From the NCBI GenBank assembly GCA_027488375.1, contig JAIYBW010000005.1:272297-336296 (forward strand): a stretch of 64,000 nt of DNA. Direction: 5' to 3'. Of this stretch, positions 57,167 through 64,000 are shown in pieces (position 1 is the stretch's first letter; the number at the start of each line of letters is the position of its first letter). The DNA comes from Pseudomonadota bacterium. Lineage in GTDB: Bacteria; Bdellovibrionota; Bacteriovoracia; Bacteriovoracales; Bacteriovoracaceae. The notes under the pieces are model-generated. The model worked only from the letters and a program-made list of their open reading frames with translations, was not told the origin of the DNA and searched no databases. A program made the translations under genes and the position numbers.

Positions 57167-57736
57167 ATGATTGTACTTGCCATTGATCCGGGTTCTGTCA
57201 CAGCTGGTTATGCCCTTCTGCAACAAGAAGGACGTAAAATAAAATATCTTGAATCTGGTATTTTGAAATTTAATTCAAAAGATGAGTTTTTGCATAGAGT
57301 TAGTGATATTTACCAGCAAACACTTACCTTAATCGAATGTCATAATCCCGATGAAATTGCCCTTGAGTCTCTGATATTTGTTAAGAGTCCAACCGCGCTC
57401 ATAAAGTTGGCCCAGTCTCGTGGAGTCATGTTAGCGGCGTTGGCTCAAAAATTTGATCAAAGAATTTATGAGTATTCTCCTAATCTCGTTAAATCCTCTG
57501 TCACAGGCCATGGGCATGCTGATAAGGAAGGGATTCAAAAAGTCTTGCAACAGTATTTGGGGCTCACAGATTTTAAATCTCATGATGAGAGTGATGCAGT
57601 GGCCATAGCTCTTTGTCATTTGCTCAATAAAAATAAAAGTCCGGTCAATCTCACTAAAAAAAGAAGCTCATCTAAGAAAATGGGCAACGGACTGGCCAAC
57701 TCTCTGGCCCATAAAATTAAGGAAAAAAATCTATGA
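57167..57736 (+). CDS. ruvC: Holliday junction resolvase RuvC
   Basis: A 189-residue endonuclease that resolves Holliday junctions. VLAIDPGSVTAGYALL (first catalytic Asp), ALESLIFVKSPTALIKLAQS (Glu) with SRGVMLAAL, and the late HDESDAVAIALCHLL (two Asp) form the active site. YSPNLVKSSVTGHGHADKEG matches the KxxVxGxGxAxK motif. The C-terminal 30 residues are a basic extension. It overlaps ruvA by ATGA, giving a compact ruvCAB set. Confidence 0.95.
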   Translation: MIVLAIDPGSVTAGYALLQQEGRKIKYLESGILKFNSKDEFLHRVSDIYQQTLTLIECHNPDEIALESLIFVKSPTALIKLAQSRGVMLAALAQKFDQRIYEYSPNLVKSSVTGHGHADKEGIQKVLQQYLGLTDFKSHDESDAVAIALCHLLNKNKSPVNLTKKRSSSKKMGNGLANSLAHKIKEKNL

Positions 57737-58347
57737 TTGGTTTTTTGTCTGGTACTGTCGTTTACTCAGACTCAAATAAGTGCATTGTTCTTACGGCGCA
57801 AGGAGTAGGGTATGAGGTGAGCACATCAACACCCCTTGTTCCTAATCGAGATGTTTCCCTTTTTATTTCTCACATTATTAGAGAGCAATCCCAAGATCTA
57901 TATGGATTTGAAACGGTAGAGGATAAAAAGTTTTTTGAAATGCTTCTCGATGTAAATGGAATAGGTCCAAAGTCTGCATTCTCTCTTGTTACTCATCTTG
58001 GTGTTGAGCAAATACTGAGTGCTATAACATTTGAAAATATAGATATATTGAAGTCTGCTCCTGGAGTTGGGAAAAAGAGTGCGGAACAAATTGTTTTATC
58101 CCTAAAAGATAAAATTTCTAAATTAGAAATTGGACTAACGACCAAAGAAAAACCTCAAAAAGCAGGATTGAAACCGAATCTTGAAAACAAGCATGAGGCT
58201 CAAATCATTAAAGAGACTCTCGCTGCATGCCAGGGGTTGGGCTTTAAGGATCAAGAAGTTCTCCCGATGCTTCAAAAGCATTTACAGGCCGGAGGCGCCA
58301 ATCGTCCTGAAGATTTAGTCAAACTCATTCTTAAAGAACTAAGGTAA
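57733..58347 (+). CDS. ruvA: Holliday junction helicase subunit RuvA
   Basis: A 204-residue DNA-binding subunit that loads RuvB on junctions. Domain I is MIGFLSGTVVYSDSNKCIVL; the helix-hairpin-helix region contains EMLLDVNGIGPKSAFSLVTH and KSAPGVGKKSAEQIVLSLKD; domain III, which contacts RuvB, is at about 145-204 (ETLAACQGLGFKDQEVLPML). Located between ruvC and ruvB. Confidence 0.96.
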   Translation: MIGFLSGTVVYSDSNKCIVLTAQGVGYEVSTSTPLVPNRDVSLFISHIIREQSQDLYGFETVEDKKFFEMLLDVNGIGPKSAFSLVTHLGVEQILSAITFENIDILKSAPGVGKKSAEQIVLSLKDKISKLEIGLTTKEKPQKAGLKPNLENKHEAQIIKETLAACQGLGFKDQEVLPMLQKHLQAGGANRPEDLVKLILKELR

Positions 58348-58351
58348 ATCC

Positions 58352-59335
58352 ATGAGTGATAGATTAGTGACTGGGGATCTGACATCAAATGATCGGGAAC
58401 AGGAAGCTCAGCTTCGCCCGCAGAATTTTTCTGAATTTATTGGTCAAACTAAAGTTGTAGATAATATCGATCTGATGGTGAAATCAGCTCTCATGCGAAA
58501 ATCAGCCATGGATCATGTGCTTCTTTCTGGTCCTCCAGGACTAGGAAAAACATCACTGGCGATGCTTATAGCAAAAGCTCTAGGGTCCGAGCTTCATCTC
58601 GTTTCTGGTCCAGCGATTGAAAAGAAAGGTGATATTGCTGCAGTTTTAACAAATCTCAAGCCCCGAGATGTGCTTTTTATTGATGAGATTCATCGGATGC
58701 ACATTACCGTTGAGGAAATTCTTTACTCTGCGATGGAAGATTTTAGGTTAGATATTTTGATTGGCCAGGGGGCTTCGGCCCGAACCATGCAAATCGATCT
58801 AGCCCCTTTTACATTAATTGGGGCCACGACACGATCTGGGCTTTTATCTAATCCTCTTCGAGATAGATTTATGGCCCATCTCAATTTTGATTTTTATGAG
58901 CCTAAGATGTTGGCGAAAATACTTTTGAATAATGCCCATAAAATGGGCATCGATCTTTCGGAAAATGCCAAGATGCAAATTGCTCAACGCTCTCGGGGGA
59001 CACCAAGAATTGCCAATAGAATTCTTCGTCGCGTGAGGGATTTTGCTCTTGTGAACAAGTCCAAAGTCATAGAACTCAAGGAAGTTGAGGCTGCCCTCAG
59101 TCTGCTTGATATTGATAATCTGGGATTAGATTCAATGGATCGAAAAATTCTTTCTGTGATGAAGAACTACTATCAGGGCGGTCCAGTGGGAATTGAAGCT
59201 TTGTCGGCGACTCTGGGTGAGGATAAGCAGACGATTGAAGAAGTCTATGAGCCCTATCTTTTGAAGGAAGGTCTTATTTTAAGAACACCGAGAGGGCGTG
59301 CCCTCTCAGAAAAAGCGATGAGTCATATCAGTTGA
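58352..59335 (+). CDS. ruvB: Holliday junction branch-migration ATPase RuvB
   Basis: A 327-residue AAA+ motor. LRPQNFSEFIGQTKVVDNID, GPPGLGKTSLAMLIA (Walker A), LFIDEIHRMHITVEE (Walker B), DLAPFTLIGATTRSGLLSNP (sensor 1), RDRF and a C-terminal winged helix (GGPVGIEALSATLGEDKQTI) are complete. It starts 4 bases after ruvA. Confidence 0.97.
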   Translation: MSDRLVTGDLTSNDREQEAQLRPQNFSEFIGQTKVVDNIDLMVKSALMRKSAMDHVLLSGPPGLGKTSLAMLIAKALGSELHLVSGPAIEKKGDIAAVLTNLKPRDVLFIDEIHRMHITVEEILYSAMEDFRLDILIGQGASARTMQIDLAPFTLIGATTRSGLLSNPLRDRFMAHLNFDFYEPKMLAKILLNNAHKMGIDLSENAKMQIAQRSRGTPRIANRILRRVRDFALVNKSKVIELKEVEAALSLLDIDNLGLDSMDRKILSVMKNYYQGGPVGIEALSATLGEDKQTIEEVYEPYLLKEGLILRTPRGRALSEKAMSHIS

Positions 59336-59363
59336 TTTTGATCAGTGATTTTTACATACCAAA

Positions 59364-59392
59364 TTGACAGTAATTGTCAGGTTTTGTACATA
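59364..59392 (+). promoter_or_regulatory. lpxC promoter with overlapping inverted repeat
   Basis: TTGACA (59364-59369), 17-base spacer, TACATA (59387-59392). TGACA/TGTCA (59365-59369 and 59375-59379) form an inverted repeat over the -35, a possible operator. Farther on, ACTCATAA occurs twice (59416 and 59435). About 78 bases remain to the lpxC start. Confidence 0.45.
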
Positions 59393-59469
59393 GAGCACAA
59401 TTTTCTTCCATACAAACTCATAAAATTCGTTTATACTCATAAGAAGGACGACTTTTTACAAGGTTAGAA

Positions 59470-60387
59470 ATGGTTTACCAGCGGACAATTGCAAAAGAAG
59501 TTAAAGTTACAGGTATTGGACTTCACTCAGGTAAGAAAGTGACCATGAAGCTCATTCCTCAGGATTCTGATTTTGGAATTCAGTTTTTGCGCGTTGATCT
59601 GCCCCAATCCCGTCCCATGCAGGCCAATGCCCTGACAGTGGGAACAACTGAAAATGCTACAACTCTTGGTTCTGGCCTAGAAGCTATTCATACTGTGGAA
59701 CACCTCCTAGGGACTCTTTATGGTCTAGGAATCAATAACGTTCTTATTGAGATTGATGGTCCAGAAGTCCCAATTATGGATGGTTCTGGGGCTTCATTTG
59801 TCTTTTTATTAAAAGAAACGGGTATAAAAAATCTTAATAAATCTAAAAAATTCTTAGTTATTTTAGATACAGTAAGAGTTGAGAAAGATGGAAAGTGGGC
59901 CCAATTTGAGCCCCATTCAAATCTAGCTATTGAATCAACAATTGTTTTTGCTCATCCCATTATTAAAACGCAAAAATTTAATTTCGAATTTTCATGCGAA
60001 TCTTTCATTCAAGATATTGCTCGTGCTCGAACATTCGGTTTCGCTCGTGATGTGGATATGCTTAAGCGCAAAGGACTGATTAAGGGCGGATCTTTAGATA
60101 ACGCGATCGTGCTCGATGATTACAAGGTTCTTAACCCTGAAGGTCTTCGTTTTAATAATGAATTCGTTCGTCATAAAATCCTCGATACAATTGGTGATGT
60201 GAGTCTTCTTGGTTTTGAAATCGCTGGTAAGATTACCACCTACAAGTCTGGTCATAATTTACATAATTTATTGTGCCGCAAGTTACTTGAAACACCTTCA
60301 GCTTACGAAATAGTTGCCGCTTCTTCTCTGAAAGCAGAGGCCCGTGAAGCTCATAAATTGCCTCAATTTATCTCAGTTTCTCACTGA
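59470..60387 (+). CDS. lpxC: UDP-3-O-acyl-GlcNAc deacetylase LpxC
   Basis: A 305-residue zinc enzyme making the committed step of lipid A synthesis. VTGIGLHSGKKVTMKLIP, AIHTVEHLLGTLYGLGINN (zinc His), EVPIMDGSGASFV, ARTFGFARDVD, EFVRHKILDTIGDVSLLG (His and Asp ligands) and KSGHNLHNLL (catalytic His) are all intact. It proves an LPS-type outer membrane pathway. Transcribed from its own promoter after ruvB. Confidence 0.97.
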   Translation: MVYQRTIAKEVKVTGIGLHSGKKVTMKLIPQDSDFGIQFLRVDLPQSRPMQANALTVGTTENATTLGSGLEAIHTVEHLLGTLYGLGINNVLIEIDGPEVPIMDGSGASFVFLLKETGIKNLNKSKKFLVILDTVRVEKDGKWAQFEPHSNLAIESTIVFAHPIIKTQKFNFEFSCESFIQDIARARTFGFARDVDMLKRKGLIKGGSLDNAIVLDDYKVLNPEGLRFNNEFVRHKILDTIGDVSLLGFEIAGKITTYKSGHNLHNLLCRKLLETPSAYEIVAASSLKAEAREAHKLPQFISVSH

Positions 60388-60446
60388 TTTTTTCCCATTC
60401 TTTTAGGTTTAAGTTAACATGGAATGACCACCCAAGGAGGGAGTGT

Positions 60447-60827
60447 ATGCGTCTATTTCTAGGCTTATGCCTTTTAAGTTTCCAATTACAGGCCGTGAGT
60501 TGGAATGATTTAGAAATTTCAAATCAATATAAAATAAATCAGCAGCTTCAATTGCGACAAATTGAAAGAAGTGGTTCTATGCTTGAAATCTCTGCTCAAG
60601 AGAGTTTCATTCTTAAAGAAGTCATTGGCTTAGATATGATCAATGTTTCGCTTTATCGACTTCAATACAAAAATTGTCCTGGCCCGGCCATGAAAACAGA
60701 GATGGAAATCATCGCTGTTAAGAATACAGCTCCCGTGGTAGAAGTGGGCGCTCAATTAGAAGAGAATTGTATGCTTGAGATTTTTATTGAGAGCAGAGAT
60801 CTCATGTCTGACAGCTTATTTGAATAA
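60447..60827 (+). CDS. Hypothetical exported protein, 126 residues
   Basis: Signal peptide at about residues 1-16 (FLGLCLLSFQLQAVS), mature protein beta-rich (LRQIERSGSMLEISAQESFI, INVSLYRLQYKNCPG) with two cysteines (NCPG and ENCMLEI) that may form a disulfide. AGGAGGG about 5 bases before ATG. Not recognised. It is 8 bases from proS, so possibly co-transcribed. Confidence 0.68.
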   Translation: MRLFLGLCLLSFQLQAVSWNDLEISNQYKINQQLQLRQIERSGSMLEISAQESFILKEVIGLDMINVSLYRLQYKNCPGPAMKTEMEIIAVKNTAPVVEVGAQLEENCMLEIFIESRDLMSDSLFE

Positions 60828-60835
60828 GAGGATCT

Positions 60836-62566
60836 ATGCGACTTTCACAGGGCTACTGGCAAACATTAAAAGAAACTCCATCCGATGCTGATATCGTTTC
60901 TCAGCAACTCATGATGAGAGCTGGGCTGATGTATAAAACGGGTGCGGGCCTTTACACTTATCTCCCGATGGCTTTTAAGTCTCTTAAGAAGATTGAAAAA
61001 ATCATTCGTGAGGAGTTGGATAAAATTAATTGTTTTGAAATTCAAATGCCTGTGATGACTCCAGCTGAACTATGGCAAGAAACTGGCCGTTTAGAAGCGA
61101 TGGGCGGACAAATGCTCAAAGTGAAAGACAGAGCTGAAAGAGAAATTTGTTTTTCACCAACGAATGAAGAAACTGTTACAGATCTTTTTCGAAGGACTGT
61201 AAATTCTTACAAACAACTCCCTGTTTGTTTGTATCAAATTAATACAAAATTTCGTGATGAAATCAGACCTCGTTTTGGCCTTATGCGGGCCCGTGAATTT
61301 ACCATGAAAGATGGCTATTCCTTTCATATGGATAAAGCTTCATTAGATAAGTTTTATGATGAAATTTATGTCGCTTACGAGAATATCTTTAAGCGTTTAG
61401 GCCTTGATTTTATTATTGTCGAAGCTGACGGGGGTGCTATGGCCGCCGGTGGGGCCAAGACCCACGAGTTTCAAGTGGTAGCCGATAATGGTGAGGATTA
61501 TGTGGTCTCTGTTCCAAAAACTGGATTTGCTGCCAATATTGAAAAGGCGATGACCGTTCGTAAGAATCTTCAATTTGCTCCGGCCAGTGAATTAGCGAAG
61601 TTTTCTACCCCTAATCAGAAAACATGCGATGAAGTCTGTGCCGCCCACGGTTTCCTTATCACTCAAAGTTTAAAATCAATTGTTATGAATGCGGTTATTA
61701 ACGGCAAAGATCAATTTTTTATGGTGATGCTTCTTGGGGATGATTCTCTAAATGAAGTGAAATTTAAAAATAAAGTCGCCGCCGAACATATCCGTCCTGC
61801 TCAACAAGCTGAACTTGAAAGACTAGGTTTGGTGAAAGGTTTCATGGGGCCAACGACAGATGCCCAAGGCTTTAAAGTTATTTTTGATGAAGCTATAGAT
61901 ATGAATGCTGCTTATATAGTTGGGGCCAATGAGCCAGATCACCACTTGAAAGGTTTTGTGCCAAGTCGTGATACTAAGCCCAAGAATTTTAGGGCCGATA
62001 TGAGACTCGCTAAAGAAGGTGACTTCATTGGAGAGGATCAAATTGTTCTAAAAAAAGGGATTGAAGTAGGGCACATTTTTCAGTTGGGTGATAAGTATAC
62101 GAAATCCATGAAAGTAACTGTTCTCAATGACCAAGGAAAAGCCGTGACTCCTATTATGGGTTGTTATGGTATTGGTGTAACTCGAGTTCTAGCTTCTGCT
62201 ATTGAACAAAGTAATGATAAGGACGGAATTATTTTTCCGGCCTCTATATCTCCTTATGATCTTTATCTCGGCTATATTGGAAAAACGCCTGAAACGAAAG
62301 CCGTGGTGGAGAGTCTTTATTCAGAGCTTAAAAATCAAGGCTTTGAGATACTCTTTGATGACCGTCAACTAGGCCCTGGCCAGATGTTTAAGGATGCAGA
62401 TTTGATTGGACTTCCAGTGAGGGTGATCTTGGGCGAGCGAGATTTCCTGGCCACGGGTGAAATTGAAGTGAAGATTCGTAAAACGGGTGAGACTCTTAAA
62501 GTTAAGAAAGATGAGTTAAAAACTGTTATTCAAAAGAAACTCGAAGAGCTGGGCAAATGGAATTAG
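60836..62566 (+). CDS. proS: Prolyl-tRNA synthetase (bacterial type with editing domain)
   Basis: A 576-residue class II synthetase. GLMYKTGAGLYTYLPMAF, FEIQMPVMTPAELWQETGRL, FSPTNEETVTDLFR and FRDEIRPRFGLMRAREFTMK (motif 2) build the core. A YbaK-like insertion lies at about 235-385. Motif 3 is GCYGIGVTRVLASAIEQ, and the anticodon-binding domain starts near 475. Full length for the bacterial form. Confidence 0.97.
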   Translation: MRLSQGYWQTLKETPSDADIVSQQLMMRAGLMYKTGAGLYTYLPMAFKSLKKIEKIIREELDKINCFEIQMPVMTPAELWQETGRLEAMGGQMLKVKDRAEREICFSPTNEETVTDLFRRTVNSYKQLPVCLYQINTKFRDEIRPRFGLMRAREFTMKDGYSFHMDKASLDKFYDEIYVAYENIFKRLGLDFIIVEADGGAMAAGGAKTHEFQVVADNGEDYVVSVPKTGFAANIEKAMTVRKNLQFAPASELAKFSTPNQKTCDEVCAAHGFLITQSLKSIVMNAVINGKDQFFMVMLLGDDSLNEVKFKNKVAAEHIRPAQQAELERLGLVKGFMGPTTDAQGFKVIFDEAIDMNAAYIVGANEPDHHLKGFVPSRDTKPKNFRADMRLAKEGDFIGEDQIVLKKGIEVGHIFQLGDKYTKSMKVTVLNDQGKAVTPIMGCYGIGVTRVLASAIEQSNDKDGIIFPASISPYDLYLGYIGKTPETKAVVESLYSELKNQGFEILFDDRQLGPGQMFKDADLIGLPVRVILGERDFLATGEIEVKIRKTGETLKVKKDELKTVIQKKLEELGKWN

Positions 62567-63315
62567 ATTTTGAATTAATTTTTGGTCTTCATAGTATCGC
62601 TGCTGCCTTGAAGAATACTTCACGTGTTCACCAAAAGCTTGTGGCCACTGATGAGGGATTAAGTGAGCTTCAAAAAAAGCATCAGATTAACCCCAAGGGC
62701 CTCAATATTAAAGTTGAGCTTATGTCGAGTCATCAGTTGCAAGAAGCTGGTAAGAGGCTGTGCATGGAGATGGATGTAGAGTTCACTCGCGTGCCTTCTC
62801 AGATATTCTTGGTAACCTCTCCATTACAGACTTATACGATTCAGGAATTTTTAAGACGACCGGATACCAGGCTTCTGGCCTTAGATCAGATTACTGATGT
62901 TCACAACGGAGCTGCTATTTTGAGATCGGCTTGTTTTTATGGGGTAAATGGGGTTTTAATTCCTTCCTCAAAATCATTTGGTCTTACCCCCTCATTTTAT
63001 AGAATTGCCTCTGGTGCTACTGAATATGTTAATCTCATTCGTGTAAGTTCATTGAGTAAGGCCGTCTCTCAACTTAATGAAGCTGGTTATTTAACTGTCG
63101 GTCTTTCTGAGCATTCATCGGAAAATCTCACCCAGTCTGATCTTCGGGCCCAAAAGAAGATTTGTTTGCTGCTGGGTGCTGAAGAAACCGGACTTTCCCA
63201 TGCGGTATCCCGTTTAGTTCAAAAAAATCTAAGTCTTCCCTCTCAGGGCCAGATAAAATCTTTAAATGTCGCATCTGCTGCAGCCATTGCCATGGAAAAA
63301 TGTTTTGGGAACTAG
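62557..63315 (+). CDS. SpoU/TrmH family RNA 2'-O-ribose methyltransferase (RlmB-like)
   Basis: A 252-residue SPOUT methyltransferase. The N-terminal substrate-binding domain (about 1-90) starts LIFGLHSIAAALKN, as in RlmB. The catalytic domain has DQITDVHNGAAILRSACFYG (motif 1), CLLLGAEETGLSHAVSRLVQ (motif 2) and SLNVASAAAIAMEKCF (motif 3) with the trefoil knot. rRNA G2251-type or tRNA G18-type target cannot be fixed. It overlaps the proS end by 10 bases. Confidence 0.9.
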   Translation: MELDFELIFGLHSIAAALKNTSRVHQKLVATDEGLSELQKKHQINPKGLNIKVELMSSHQLQEAGKRLCMEMDVEFTRVPSQIFLVTSPLQTYTIQEFLRRPDTRLLALDQITDVHNGAAILRSACFYGVNGVLIPSSKSFGLTPSFYRIASGATEYVNLIRVSSLSKAVSQLNEAGYLTVGLSEHSSENLTQSDLRAQKKICLLLGAEETGLSHAVSRLVQKNLSLPSQGQIKSLNVASAAAIAMEKCFGN

Positions 63316-63325
63316 CTTAAAAAGC

Positions 63326-63354
63326 TTGATTTCGTAACGTCCAGACATTATAAA
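63326..63354 (+). promoter_or_regulatory. Promoter of the tRNA-tuf operon
   Basis: TTGATT (63326-63331), 17-base spacer, TATAAA (63349-63354). The start site would be near 63361, 27 bases ahead of tRNA-Thr. Confidence 0.7.
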
Positions 63355-63387
63355 TTTGAACTCATCGATGTTTAGTTGATGTTTTGG

Positions 63388-63463
63388 GCTGCTCTAGCTC
63401 AGTTGGTAGAGCAACGGTTTTGTAAACCGTAGGTCGCAGGTTCGATTCCTGTGAGCAGCTCCA
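63388..63463 (+). tRNA. tRNA-Thr(TGT)
   Basis: 76 bases, acceptor GCTGCTC/GAGCAGC, anticodon loop TTTGTAA (TGT), T-arm GCAGGTTCGATTCCTGT, encoded CCA. Confidence 0.97.
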
Positions 63464-63469
63464 TTTAAT

Positions 63470-63555
<86 letters not shown>

Positions 63556-63570
63556 TTATAGTTTTTGTTT

Positions 63571-63646
63571 GCGGGCGTAGCTCAGTTGGTAGAGCGCCAC
63601 CCTTCCAAGGTGGATGTCGAGAGTTCGAATCTCTTCGCCCGCTCCA
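63571..63646 (+). tRNA. tRNA-Gly(TCC)
   Basis: 76 bases, acceptor GCGGGCG/CGCCCGC, anticodon loop CTTCCAA (TCC), T-arm GAGAGTTCGAATCTCTT, encoded CCA. Confidence 0.97.
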
Positions 63647-63689
63647 TCTTTTATGATGGAATTCTTAACTTTTCATCCCTGGATTTATC

Positions 63690-63764
63690 GCTCGCGTGGC
63701 TCAGTGGTAGAGTACTTCCTTGGTAAGGAAGGGGTCGCGAGTTCAATTCTCGCCGCGAGCTCCA
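63690..63764 (+). tRNA. tRNA-Thr(GGT)
   Basis: 75 bases, acceptor GCTCGCG/CGCGAGC, anticodon loop TTGGTAA (GGT), T-arm GCGAGTTCAATTCTCGC, encoded CCA. Confidence 0.97.
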
Positions 63765-63793
63765 CTCACTCGTGAAGTGGTAGGTTTTTTTTA
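63762..63793 (+). terminator. Probable terminator after the tRNA cluster
   Basis: CCACT/AGTGG with an imperfect inner stem, then TAGG and a run of eight T. It overlaps the CCA end of tRNA-Thr(GGT). It may only partly stop transcription into tuf. Confidence 0.5.
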
Positions 63794-63822
63794 TTGTCAG
63801 GATGAACGAGCTGGAGCATACT
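63794..63822 (+). promoter_or_regulatory. Possible promoter of tuf
   Basis: TTGTCA (63794-63799), 17-base spacer, CATACT (63817-63822), moderate matches to sigma-70 boxes, located between the T-run and tuf. Confidence 0.4.
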
Positions 63823-63881
63823 CTAGCAGTCAAAAAAATAGTGATAACGGGTATTCAATAATCTTTCTTAAGGAGAGTTTC

Positions 63882-64000
63882 ATGGCTAAGGAAAAATTTG
63901 ACCGTAGTAAGCCGCACGTCAACATCGGTACTATTGGTCACGTAGACCACGGTAAAACAACATTAACAGCAGCAATTACAATGACCATGGCGAAAGTTTA
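63882..64000 (+). CDS. tuf: Elongation factor Tu, N-terminal part (partial)
   Basis: The first 39 codons only; the gene runs off the window. It begins [20 protein letters not shown], then [14 protein letters not shown], the EF-Tu N-terminus with the P-loop [14 protein letters not shown] lies nine bases before ATG. EF-Tu brings aminoacyl-tRNA to the ribosome. It follows the four-tRNA block in the tufB-operon order. Confidence 0.98.
   Translation, partial: MAKEKFDRSKPHVNIGTIGHVDHGKTTLTAAITMTMAKV

Noticed and set aside
61481..61490. GCCGATAA inside proS
   Set aside because: Within a coding region, no -35 and no downstream gene start; a chance match.

Overview
The window is a gene-dense, AT-rich chromosomal segment of a Gram-negative, flagellated bacterium. 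No mobile elements, phage genes, CRISPR arrays or rRNA genes were seen, and no gap without a gene reaches 300 bases. Outer-membrane machinery (LpxC, a BamD-like lipoprotein, an LptM-like lipoprotein, a TonB-like protein, FlgH/FlgI rings), the FliW/CsrA pair, IcmF, AmgK-MurU and many TPR proteins and lipoproteins fit the former Deltaproteobacteria. I would place it in Bdellovibrionota, perhaps near Bacteriovoracales. That placement is inference from gene content, not from a tree.

Layout. 1-6.1 kb: end of ychF, a lytic transglycosylase, a HAMP-like membrane protein, Mrp with a PATAN/DUF4388-like partner, a small ribbon-helix-helix-like protein and a Gln-rich secreted protein behind a sigma-54 promoter. 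6.1-10.7 kb (minus): outer-membrane protein, tiny lipoprotein, folK, acyl-CoA dehydrogenase, etfB, etfA. 10.8-18 kb: deoxynucleoside kinase, LysM lipoprotein, degenerate M48 lipoprotein, AmgK-MurU muramate salvage, ferredoxin, PilZ-like membrane protein, endonuclease IV, BFD-type [2Fe-2S] protein. 18.1-25.5 kb: a catalytically dead HtpX-like protein, CHASE2 histidine kinase, NtrC-type regulator, lspA and lgt in one run, then a sigma-28 promoter driving a membrane protein with a signal-peptidase-like but apparently inactive domain. 25.5-34.6 kb: ferredoxin, fused mutase IcmF with its cobalamin adenosyltransferase, FHA protein, glutaredoxin 2, A-type Fe-S carrier with a YgfZ-TPR fusion, an HExxH-motif enzyme of the peptide-hydroxylase type and tRNA-Asn. 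34.7-40.8 kb: AstA-like transferase and a cNMP-binding/PerM/BamD/TPR operon. 40.9-50 kb (minus): flagellar operon flgF-G-A-H-I-J-M-N-K-L followed by csrA and fliW, headed by a sigma-54 promoter. 50.1-64 kb: xseB, PBP1A, TonB-like protein, gcvT/gcvH/folD, ruvC-ruvA-ruvB, lpxC, proS, a SpoU-type methyltransferase, and the tRNA-Thr/Tyr/Gly/Thr block ahead of tuf, in the order found in the E. coli tufB operon.

How the parts connect. Two sigma-54 promoters and one strong sigma-28 promoter tie the flagellar operon, a Gln-rich exported protein and an unusual membrane protein to the motility sigma cascade. FlgM, CsrA and FliW, regulators that act on that cascade, are encoded here too. Acyl-CoA dehydrogenase/ETF and IcmF with its adenosyltransferase fit branched-chain or short acyl-CoA breakdown. 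Slt with AmgK-MurU fits peptidoglycan turnover and salvage, which would suit a predator that digests prey walls.

The least ordinary material is a set of protease-fold proteins that have lost catalytic residues (12.3, 18.2 and 23.7 kb). Two of them sit with a signalling operon and the lipoprotein-processing genes. The HExxH enzyme at 33.3-34.5 kb is the other unusual item. All functional proposals for these are inference from motifs.
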